This document shows, in pieces, positions 6,469 through 13,481 of a stretch of DNA of 13,820 nt (positions are counted from its first letter, which is position 1; each line of letters opens with the position of its first letter). This stretch comes from Bacteroidota bacterium (lineage in GTDB: Bacteria; Bacteroidota; Bacteroidia; Chitinophagales; Chitinophagaceae). Made by a program: the position numbers and the translations under genes. The stretch covers positions 1 through 13,820 of the forward strand of contig JAEZAM010000013.1 of NCBI GenBank assembly GCA_023430465.1. Reading direction: 5' to 3'. Under the pieces are notes generated by a model, which saw only the letters and a list, made by a program, of their open reading frames with translations, was not told the origin of the DNA and did no database searches.

Positions 6469-9321
6469 ATGAGAAAAAACCTCACGCTGGTCGCCGCGTT
6501 TACGGTACTGTCCACCGCAGCCGTCAACGCCCAGGCGAAGCTTGTTGAAAAAGTGACCCGGCAGGGCAATGAACTGGTGATACCCTACGAGAAGTATGTT
6601 CTTCCGAACGGGTTGACGGTCATAGTGCATGAAGATCACAGCGATCCTGTGGTACACGTAGACATAACCTATCACGTTGGCTCCGCCCGGGAAGAGATCG
6701 GCAAATCAGGGTTTGCCCACTTCTTTGAGCACATGATGTTCCAGGGTAGTGATAACGTAGGTGATGAGCAACATTTCAAAATCGTTACAGAAGCGGGTGG
6801 CACCCTGAATGGTACCACCAATACTGACCGGACCAACTATTTCCAGACCGTCCCGGTAAATCAGCTCGAGAAAATGCTCTGGCTGGAAGCTGACCGTATG
6901 GGTTTTCTTCTTGACGCTGTAACGCAGAAGAAATTTGAAGTACAGCGCGAAACGGTAAAAAATGAGAGAGGACAGAACTACGACAACCGCCCATATGGCC
7001 TTGCCAACGAGGTGATGTCGAAAAACCTCTATCCCTATGGACACCCTTATTCCTGGCTAACCATCGGGTATATTGAAGACCTGAACCGCGTAAATGTAAA
7101 TGACCTCAAGAATTTCTTCCTGAGATGGTATGGCCCCAACAATGCGACATTGACGCTTGGTGGTGACATCAATCCTAAAGAAGCCGTGAAGCTGGTAGAA
7201 AAATATTTCGGTTCGATTCCTGCCGGTCCAAAAGTAGAGAACATGGCGCCGATGGTACCGAAGCTGGACAAACACCGTTTCGCCTCTTACACAGATAACT
7301 ACGCGCGTCTGCCTCTGATGATTAGAACCTATCCGACAGTTCCCAACTATCACCCGGATATGGCCGCGCTTGCCTGCCTGGCACAGGTACTTGGCCAGGG
7401 AAATAACTCTGTACTGTATCAGCAACTGACCAAAAAGCAACTGGCCCTTCAGGCAAGCTGCTTCAGTGGTCTGCAGGAGTTGTCCGGAGCTTTCAGCTTC
7501 CAGGTGATCCCTTATCCCGGTAAATCGCTGGCGAGCATGTATTATCTGCTTGATAACGCGCTTGACAGTTTCGAAGCCCGCGGTGTAACGGATGATGATA
7601 TCGCAAAATTCAAAGGCGGGTATGAGTCTCAGCTCATCAATGGTCTGCAAAGTGTGGCAGGTAAAGTATCACAGTTGGCCGCATTCCAGACATTTACCGG
7701 CAATCCAAACATGATCGGTAAAATGCTCGCAAGCTACCAGTCCGTAACCAAGGAAGAAGTGATGCGGGTGTACAACAAATACATCAAGTACAAGCACAGC
7801 CTGACGGTAAGCGTTGTTCCCAAATCACAGGAAGCACTGGTGGTGGGTGAAAATAACTACCAGGTAGATCAGAGTGGTTACACACCACCCGAGTACGGAT
7901 ACGAAGGCCTGGTATATACCAAGGCGAAGGATAATTTCGATCGTACCAAAATGCCGGGTAACGGACCAAACCCTGTTATCAAAGTACCTGCGTTCTGGAA
8001 GAAGAACTGGGACAATGGTGTAAAGATCATCGGTACCGAAAACACCGAGATACCTACCGTAACTCTTGCGATCAAGATACCGGGAGGACATCTGCTTAGC
8101 GCAAATGATCTGAGCAAAGCCGGCCTCGCCTCCTTCTTCACCGATATGATGAATGACGATACCAAAAAATACACAGCTGAAGAAATGAGCCGCGAGTTGC
8201 AAAAGCTCGGCAGCTCGATCAGCGTGTTCAGCGGTACAGAAGACATCACATTCCAGGTACAGACACAAAAGAAAAATCTCGATGCTACGCTGGCGTTGCT
8301 GGAAGAAAGAATGTTCAATCCGAAATTTACGAATGACGCATTCAACCGCTTCAAAAAGCAAACGCTCGAAAACTTCAAGCTGGCAAAAACCCAGCCTGCT
8401 GCGGTAGCTGACGCTGTTTTTGCGAAACTGAATTATGGCGCTAACCACGTCATGGGAACCTCTGAAGAAGGAACTGAAGAAACAGTAAATAAATTTACAC
8501 TGGCAGATATCCAGTACTACTATGATAACTACATGACCTCCCAAGGTGCAGAAGTGGTAGTGGTAGGCGATATCAAGGAAGAAGAAATCCTGCCCAAGCT
8601 GGCATTCCTGAACAAGCTGCCTAACAAAAAGGTGACTATCCCCCGTATCGCTGCTTCACCTGCTGTAGAGAAAACAAAGATCTACCTGGTGGATGTTCCG
8701 AAAGCAGCACAGTCTGAATTCCGTGTGGGTTATGTGACTGGTCTGAAATACGATGCAACTGGTGAGTACTATCGTGCAGGATTGATGAACTACAACCTGG
8801 GTGGTGCGTTCAACAGTCGCCTTAACCTTAATCTTCGGGAAGACAAAGGATGGACTTATGGCGCGAGAAGCGGATTCAGTGGTGGCAAGCAAACCGGTGA
8901 TTTTGAGTTCAGCTCTGGGATCCGTGCCAATGCAACGGACAGCGCTATGATCGAAGTGATCAAAGAATTGAAGACATTTAGCGAAACGGGTATCACGGCC
9001 GACGAGCTTACTTTCATGAAGAGTGCGATCGGTCAGCGTGATGCACTCCGCTACGAGACAGGCTTCCAGAAAGCCGGTTTTATTGGTAATATTCTCAGCA
9101 ATGATCTGCCTTCAGATTATGTTGATCAGCAAAGCAAGATCGTGGCTGGACTGACAAAAGAAGAAGTAGATAAGCTGGCTAAAAAATACCTGAACACTGA
9201 CAAGATGAATATTCTTGTGGTGGGTGACAAGGCCAAGATCCTGCCTGGTTTGCAAAAGCTGGGTTATGAGATCATCGAACTGGATGCCGATGGCAAGCCG
9301 GTAGAGAAGAAAGGATTCTGA
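6469..9321 (+). CDS. Secreted two-domain M16 zinc metallopeptidase
   Basis: A 950-residue exported peptidase of the pitrilysin (M16) family. A Sec signal peptide occupies about the first 22-24 residues (MRKN, a hydrophobic core, then VNAQA as the likely cleavage region); there is no lipobox Cys. The inverted zinc motif HxxEH is H84-F-F-E87-H88, with E166 in VKNERGQ as the likely third ligand. A second, non-catalytic M16 repeat ends the protein; its LGGAF-SRL and LRE---WTYG block holds R790 and Y797, with the same 7-residue spacing as the substrate-binding Arg/Tyr pair of pitrilysin. Such proteins form a clamshell and degrade peptides in the periplasm. The start at 6469 was preferred to 6430 because it begins the signal peptide directly. 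The gene stands alone between korA (divergent) and a strong terminator. Confidence 0.94.
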   Translation: MRKNLTLVAAFTVLSTAAVNAQAKLVEKVTRQGNELVIPYEKYVLPNGLTVIVHEDHSDPVVHVDITYHVGSAREEIGKSGFAHFFEHMMFQGSDNVGDEQHFKIVTEAGGTLNGTTNTDRTNYFQTVPVNQLEKMLWLEADRMGFLLDAVTQKKFEVQRETVKNERGQNYDNRPYGLANEVMSKNLYPYGHPYSWLTIGYIEDLNRVNVNDLKNFFLRWYGPNNATLTLGGDINPKEAVKLVEKYFGSIPAGPKVENMAPMVPKLDKHRFASYTDNYARLPLMIRTYPTVPNYHPDMAALACLAQVLGQGNNSVLYQQLTKKQLALQASCFSGLQELSGAFSFQVIPYPGKSLASMYYLLDNALDSFEARGVTDDDIAKFKGGYESQLINGLQSVAGKVSQLAAFQTFTGNPNMIGKMLASYQSVTKEEVMRVYNKYIKYKHSLTVSVVPKSQEALVVGENNYQVDQSGYTPPEYGYEGLVYTKAKDNFDRTKMPGNGPNPVIKVPAFWKKNWDNGVKIIGTENTEIPTVTLAIKIPGGHLLSANDLSKAGLASFFTDMMNDDTKKYTAEEMSRELQKLGSSISVFSGTEDITFQVQTQKKNLDATLALLEERMFNPKFTNDAFNRFKKQTLENFKLAKTQPAAVADAVFAKLNYGANHVMGTSEEGTEETVNKFTLADIQYYYDNYMTSQGAEVVVVGDIKEEEILPKLAFLNKLPNKKVTIPRIAASPAVEKTKIYLVDVPKAAQSEFRVGYVTGLKYDATGEYYRAGLMNYNLGGAFNSRLNLNLREDKGWTYGARSGFSGGKQTGDFEFSSGIRANATDSAMIEVIKELKTFSETGITADELTFMKSAIGQRDALRYETGFQKAGFIGNILSNDLPSDYVDQQSKIVAGLTKEEVDKLAKKYLNTDKMNILVVGDKAKILPGLQKLGYEIIELDADGKPVEKKGF

Positions 9322-9344
9322 TCTTTGTTTTACAATGATATAAG

Positions 9345-9372
9345 AGCGCTGCCTTCGGGCGGCGCTTTTTTT
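9345..9372 (+). terminator. Rho-independent terminator with UUCG tetraloop
   Basis: AGCGCTGCC (9345-9353) and GGCGGCGCT (9358-9366) form a 9-bp stem with one U-G wobble, closed by a C(UUCG)G tetraloop and followed by seven T. It lies 23 nt after the M16 stop codon and is a textbook intrinsic terminator. Confidence 0.92.
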
Positions 9373-9426
9373 ATGTTGGAGTGAGGATAAATGAGGGGTA
9401 GTGTTGGAAAAGAATCGCGTGGTTTA

Positions 9427-9510
9427 GGTGTAAATCTCTTGGAGGCTATCACGACCGGGAAGTTGTCAACCTTTAAAGAGTTGTCAACCTTTTAAATGTT
9501 GTCAACCTTA
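9427..9510 (+). repeat. Composite repeat, copy 1: 22-nt head plus three 18-bp iterons
   Basis: A head GTAAATCTCTTGGAGGCTA (from 9430) is followed by TCACGA, CCGGGAA, and then three copies of GTTGTCAACCTT starting at 9462, 9480 and 9498, exactly 18 bp apart. The core GTTGTCAAC is itself an inverted repeat (GTTG-T-CAAC), and CTTTAAAG between units 1 and 2 is also palindromic. The second copy lies 157 bp downstream. No coding frame is apparent. Function is unknown: it could be a protein-binding array or a copy of a dispersed repeat family. Confidence 0.8.
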
Positions 9511-9583
9511 TGCTCTGCGGAGAAATCTGGATCTTACTGCCGCCTCCACACCTAGTCATCAGGGAATAGAAACATGAAAGCCC

Positions 9584-9660
9584 GGGGTAAATCTCTTGGG
9601 GGCTACCGGGAAATTTTCAACCTTTAAGAGTTGTCAACCTTTTAAATGTTGTCAACCTTT
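9584..9660 (+). repeat. Composite repeat, copy 2: same head plus three iterons
   Basis: The head GTAAATCTCTTGGGGGCTA (from 9587) is followed by CCGGGAA and iterons at 9613, 9630 and 9648. Compared with copy 1 it lacks the 6-nt TCACGA, its first iteron is degenerate (ATTTTCAAC), and the first spacing is 17 rather than 18 bp. The last iteron overlaps the 3' end of the small membrane protein gene on the minus strand and supplies its TGA stop. The DNA between the copies (9511-9583) shows nothing I recognise. Confidence 0.8.
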
Positions 9661-9882
9661 ACCGCCATGATACTCATCTTTCCACGCATACCAGCCGAAG
9701 ATGCTCAGCCCGATGGCGATTGGAGTGAAGATGGCAATAATGATTATCCAGATCACCGGGTTATTGATGTCCTTTGTACCGGCAGGGTCAATGTTCTCCA
9801 TTGCACCACGCACCAGGAAAAAAATAATCGCCGGCCCCCCTAGCATCCAGATGATGCCCAATAATTTTTTCAGTGTGTTCAT
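9652..9882 (-). CDS. Small two-helix membrane protein paired with MFS transporter
   Basis: A 76-residue protein with two predicted membrane helices (about 7-27 and 44-66) joined by a short polar loop, and a Gly/Lys-rich tail. Its ATG lies 2 nt after the stop of the transporter gene, so the two are almost certainly co-transcribed and translationally coupled. I believe small proteins of this kind (possibly the DUF6814 group) often accompany MFS transporters in Bacteroidota, but that name is from memory and was not checked. An accessory or stabilising role for the transporter is inferred, by analogy with YjcH beside ActP in enterobacteria. The stop codon lies inside the last iteron of the neighbouring repeat, so the final residues may have changed when the repeat arrived. 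Confidence 0.85.
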   Translation of the reverse strand: MNTLKKLLGIIWMLGGPAIIFFLVRGAMENIDPAGTKDINNPVIWIIIIAIFTPIAIGLSIFGWYAWKDEYHGGKG

Positions 9883-9884
9883 GG

Positions 9885-11351
9885 TCAGTCGTTGACGTCG
9901 TTATCATTTTTGTTTGTCAGATATACCATACCGATGACGACACAGAGTGCTGCCACACCGATGGGATACCATAATCCTACCAACGGGTCGGCCGGGAAAC
10001 TGGTCGTGAGCAGCAACCCAATAAATGGCACCAGCCCGCCAAAAACCCCGTTGCCGATATGGTAGGGCAGCGACATGGACGTATAGCGTATCCGCGTCGG
10101 AAACATTTCCACAAGAAAAGCAGCAATCGGTCCATACACCATCGTGACATATAATATCAACAGGAACACCAGCCCGACAAACTTCCAGTAGGTCGTTCCA
10201 TCGAGATGCTTATTGCTGTAAACGATCGTGTTGTCCGCCTTCGTGGTTTTGGTAAATGACCTGCCATCATCCGCGCGGTAAGTAATGCTGTTTGGAGCAG
10301 CAGGATTTTCCTGCGCAACAAACGTTGACTGTTGTTCCCATTTGCCTATATCTGTATTTTCCAGGAAGCTGCTGAAGATGGGTCGATAGGTTAGAATGCC
10401 CAGGATCATACCGATGATCATGATCCATTTTCGCCCGATCTTATCACTGAGCCAGCCGAAGAATACAAAGAACGGAGTGGCAAATGCGATGGCCCATAAC
10501 AGGATGGTACGGCTTTGTTCGAAGTCGAGCAGGGCCTTTGTTTCCAGGAAGCTTTGTGCATAGAACTGACCCGTGTACCAGATCACACCCTGCCCCATCA
10601 CCGCTCCAAAAAGAGCGAGCAGGACCATTTTGAAATTGGTCTTGTTGCGAAAACTTTCCTTCAGTGGATTGGTGGAAATTTTACCCGACGCTTTCAGTTT
10701 GGAGAACAGCGGTGATTCTGACATTTTCATGCGGATATAGACAGACACCACCACGAGCAGGATCGATATCCAGAATGGGTATCTCCAGCCGCCCCACTCT
10801 GCATTGAACGCATCATCCGTCATGTTCATCTTCACCAGCATGATCACGCCGAGAGCAACAAACAGTCCGAGGGTGGCAGTGGTTTGTATCCAGCTTGTAT
10901 AAAACCCCCGTTTACTTGCCGGCGAATGTTCCGCTACGTATGTGGCTGCGCCGCCATACTCTCCGCCCAGTGCAAGACCCTGGATCAGCCGAAGTAAAAG
11001 CACCAGCAACGGTGCAGCAAGACCGATTGATTTATACCCCGGCACGAGACCAATAAGAAAGGTAGACCCTCCCATAAGAACAAGCGTCAGTAGGAATGTA
11101 TACTTGCGGCCAATCAGATCACCAAGCCGGCCAAACACCAATGCACCGAACGGTCTTACTATAAATCCTGCAGCGAAGATGGCAAGCGTACTCAGCAATG
11201 CAGCCGTGGAATCTCCTTCCGGAAAAAATTGTACACTGATGGTTTTTGCAAGCATTCCGAAAATGTAGAAATCGTACCATTCAATCATTGTACCCACTGA
11301 AGATGCAGCAATGACCTTGCGGATACCAGATGCAGGAGCTGAAGAGTTCAT
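9885..11351 (-). CDS. MFS transporter, metabolite:H+ symporter (MHS/ProP-like) type
   Basis: A 488-residue, 12-helix inner-membrane transporter. The N-terminal SVGTMIEWYDFYIFG is the MHS-family hallmark, the loop motif GRLGDLIGRK lies between helices 2 and 3 and recurs as GWLSDKIGRK in the second half, and RLIQGLALGGEYGGA marks helix 4. MHS proteins import organic acids or osmolytes with protons. An extra hydrophilic segment of about 58 residues (331-388) sits between two helices of the C-terminal half, longer than in ProP-like members. An in-frame ATG at 11408 would add 19 polar residues, but a -7-like box TATTTTG (11357-11363) lies between the two, so 11351 is preferred. The gene is divergent from acs across 81 nt, which suggests a monocarboxylate substrate such as acetate; the substrate itself is not readable. 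Confidence 0.88.
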   Translation of the reverse strand: MNSSAPASGIRKVIAASSVGTMIEWYDFYIFGMLAKTISVQFFPEGDSTAALLSTLAIFAAGFIVRPFGALVFGRLGDLIGRKYTFLLTLVLMGGSTFLIGLVPGYKSIGLAAPLLVLLLRLIQGLALGGEYGGAATYVAEHSPASKRGFYTSWIQTTATLGLFVALGVIMLVKMNMTDDAFNAEWGGWRYPFWISILLVVVSVYIRMKMSESPLFSKLKASGKISTNPLKESFRNKTNFKMVLLALFGAVMGQGVIWYTGQFYAQSFLETKALLDFEQSRTILLWAIAFATPFFVFFGWLSDKIGRKWIMIIGMILGILTYRPIFSSFLENTDIGKWEQQSTFVAQENPAAPNSITYRADDGRSFTKTTKADNTIVYSNKHLDGTTYWKFVGLVFLLILYVTMVYGPIAAFLVEMFPTRIRYTSMSLPYHIGNGVFGGLVPFIGLLLTTSFPADPLVGLWYPIGVAALCVVIGMVYLTNKNDNDVND

Positions 11352-11432
11352 ACTTTCAAAATACGAATAGATTTTTCCCGGCTGTATATTTTTTTTGTCT
11401 TCGTACATTTAACCACTCAAACAGTCTTTGCG
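11352..11432. promoter_or_regulatory. Divergent promoter region between the transporter and acs
   Basis: On the minus strand TATTTTG (11363-11357) is a near-match to the -7 box, 5 nt before the transporter ATG. On the plus strand two weak candidates serve acs: TACATTTA (11404-11411), one mismatch from TAnnTTTG and leaving a short leader, and AGTCTTTGC (11423-11431), which keeps only the TTTGC half and lies too close to the ATG at 11433. No clean -33 element or operator palindrome is visible. Shared regulation of the two units is plausible but not shown. Confidence 0.35.
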
Positions 11433-13370
11433 ATGTCGTACAAATACCAGCTAACATCTTTCGACCAGTATAAGGCCGCGTATGAAAAAAGTATCTCCGA
11501 TCCTGAAGGGTTCTGGGGAGATATTGCTGAACATTTTATCTGGCGGAAAAAATGGGATAAGGTGCTTGACTGGAATTTTCGCGAGCCTAAAGTGGAATGG
11601 TTCAAGGGAGCGAAACTGAACATTACCGAAAACTGTCTTGATCGCCATCTCGCGACGCGTGGTGATCAGCCCGCCATCATCTGGGAGCCCAACGATCCCA
11701 ATGATAACCCGCGCGTAGTAACGTACACTCGTTTGCACAAACGAGTGTGCCAGTTTGCCCAGGTTCTCCGTAACAATGGTGTTCGCAAAGGTGACCGCGT
11801 CTGTATTTATATGGGAATGATCCCCGAGCTGGCTTATGCCGTACTCGCCTGTGCGCGTATCGGCGCGATCCATAGCGTCATATTTGGCGGCTTTTCAGCG
11901 CAGAGCATAGCGGACAGGCTGGAAGATGCACAGGCGAAATTCATCGTCACCTGCGATGGTGCGTTTCGTGGTGGCAAGGACATACCCCTGAAGGCAGTGA
12001 TCGATGATGCCCTTATTGGCAACAAGATCGTTCAGAAAGTGATCGTTTATACGCGCACACGCACGCCGGTCAGCATGCTCAAAGGACGGGATGTGTGGTG
12101 GGAAGATGAAATGCGCATCGTATCAGAGGGGCTTGATGTTCCTGCTGATACAAATTTTGGGGAAATGGAAGACATGGATGCCGAGGATCCATTGTTCATT
12201 CTTTATACATCCGGGTCTACGGGCAAGCCGAAAGGAGTGGTACACACCTGCGGGGGTTATATGGTCTGGACCAACTATACTTTCGTCAACACATTCCAGT
12301 ACAAGCCAGGGCAGATACATTTCTGTACGGCTGACATTGGCTGGATTACCGGCCACAGCTACATTGTTTACGGACCGTTGAGTGCCGGGGGTACTTCACT
12401 GATGTTCGAGGGCATCCCGACCTGGCCCGATGCAGGCAGGTTCTGGGATATTGTCGATAAATACAAAGTGAATATTCTTTACACCGCTCCTACGGCTATC
12501 AGGAGCCTGATGGGCTTTGGACTCGATCCGCTGAAAGGCAAAGATTTGTCGTCACTGCAGGTGTTGGGTACGGTGGGCGAGCCGATCAATGAAGAAGCCT
12601 GGCATTGGTATGATGAGCATGTCGGGAAAAAACGCTGCCCGATCGTTGATACCTGGTGGCAAACGGAAACAGGAGGGGTTCTGATTTCAAATATGGCAGG
12701 CGTTACTCCGTCCCGTCCCGGTTGGGCAACCTTACCTATGCCTGGCATTCTTCCCAAACTGGTTGATGAAAATGGGCTGGAAGTCACCAACAAGGAAGAC
12801 GGGTTGTATAAAGGCAATCTCTGCATTTCTCAGCCCTGGCCGGGCATCCTGCGCACTACATGGGGGGATCATGAACGTTGCCGGACTACCTATTTTGCCA
12901 CATACCCCGATCAGTATTTCACCGGTGATGGTGCCCTGCGTGATGAAGAAGGGTATTATCGCATCACTGGTCGCGTGGATGATGTGTTGAATGTGAGCGG
13001 TCACCGTATCGGCACAGCAGAAGTGGAGAATGCCATCAATATGCATGCGGGAGTGGTGGAGAGTGCGGTAGTTGGCTACCCGCATGATATCAAGGGCCAG
13101 GGAATTTATGCTTATGTGATCTATAATGGCAGCAAGCACGATGAAGACCTGAACCGCCGCGATATACTCGCTTCAGTAACACGTATCATCGGCCCGATTG
13201 CCAAGCCTGATAAGATTCAATTTGTAAATGGTCTGCCCAAGACAAGAAGCGGCAAGATCATGCGGCGGATACTCAGAAAGATAGCAGAGGGCGAAACATC
13301 GAATTTAGGTGATACAACGACGCTGCTTGACCCGGGCATAGTCGATGAGATAAAGGCAGGTAAAATATAA
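11433..13370 (+). CDS. acs: Acetyl-CoA synthetase (AMP-forming)
   Basis: A 645-residue ANL-superfamily enzyme that activates acetate to acetyl-CoA through acetyl-AMP. The acetyl-CoA synthetase N-terminal region (about 20-80, including EGFWGDIAEHF and KWFKGAKLNITENCLDRH-like text) precedes the AMP-binding core. The P-loop YTSGSTGKPKG starts at Y258, the DTWWQTETGG motif follows, and the hinge region GRVDDVLNVSGHRIGTAEVE leads to the C-terminal domain. The catalytic Lys is K608 in SGKIMRR, matching the Lys regulated by reversible acetylation in Salmonella Acs (K609); no acetyltransferase or sirtuin gene is nearby. The length is that of the family. It is transcribed divergently from an MHS transporter and ends in a strong hairpin. 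The acetate preference rests on overall family likeness; propionate is possible. Confidence 0.97.
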   Translation: MSYKYQLTSFDQYKAAYEKSISDPEGFWGDIAEHFIWRKKWDKVLDWNFREPKVEWFKGAKLNITENCLDRHLATRGDQPAIIWEPNDPNDNPRVVTYTRLHKRVCQFAQVLRNNGVRKGDRVCIYMGMIPELAYAVLACARIGAIHSVIFGGFSAQSIADRLEDAQAKFIVTCDGAFRGGKDIPLKAVIDDALIGNKIVQKVIVYTRTRTPVSMLKGRDVWWEDEMRIVSEGLDVPADTNFGEMEDMDAEDPLFILYTSGSTGKPKGVVHTCGGYMVWTNYTFVNTFQYKPGQIHFCTADIGWITGHSYIVYGPLSAGGTSLMFEGIPTWPDAGRFWDIVDKYKVNILYTAPTAIRSLMGFGLDPLKGKDLSSLQVLGTVGEPINEEAWHWYDEHVGKKRCPIVDTWWQTETGGVLISNMAGVTPSRPGWATLPMPGILPKLVDENGLEVTNKEDGLYKGNLCISQPWPGILRTTWGDHERCRTTYFATYPDQYFTGDGALRDEEGYYRITGRVDDVLNVSGHRIGTAEVENAINMHAGVVESAVVGYPHDIKGQGIYAYVIYNGSKHDEDLNRRDILASVTRIIGPIAKPDKIQFVNGLPKTRSGKIMRRILRKIAEGETSNLGDTTTLLDPGIVDEIKAGKI

Positions 13371-13394
13371 AAGCAGCCCGGACAAGCTGCTTTT
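13369..13394. terminator. Bidirectional terminator after acs
   Basis: A perfect 9-bp stem AAAAGCAGC (13369-13377) and GCTGCTTTT (13386-13394) with an 8-nt loop overlaps the acs stop codon. The A-run and T-run at the stem base let it serve as an intrinsic terminator on both strands, for acs and for the convergent L,D-transpeptidase gene that ends at 13482. Confidence 0.8.
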
Positions 13395-13481
13395 AAAGGT
13401 TTTTCCAAAATAGTATAAGAGTACCTGAATCTTGCAAATACTATACCCGCTTTGCGTAATGTGGATAACCGAATGTTAAGA

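Noticed and set aside
7825..8544. Long minus-strand open frame opposite the M16 peptidase
   Set aside because: The composition is Cys, Phe and Ile rich without recognisable domains, and it lies entirely inside a clear plus-strand coding sequence.
9613..9656. TTGACA-like -35 boxes on the minus strand within the iterons
   Set aside because: TTGACA arises from the reverse complement of the repeat core; there is no paired -10, and Bacteroidota use TTTG/TAnnTTTG promoters.
9462..9660. CRISPR array
   Set aside because: The units are about 13 bp with 5-bp gaps of near-identical sequence, so there are no unique spacers and no cas genes nearby.
11352..11408. Upstream start for the MFS transporter at 11408
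   Set aside because: A -7-like box lies between this ATG and the one at 11351, and the extra 19 residues are polar and unlike the family N-terminus. It is not fully excluded.
13410..13444. Inverted repeat ATAGTAT / ATACTAT with a 21-nt loop
   Set aside because: Seven A/T-rich base pairs with a long loop are weak and can occur by chance; no T-run or gene start is tied to it.
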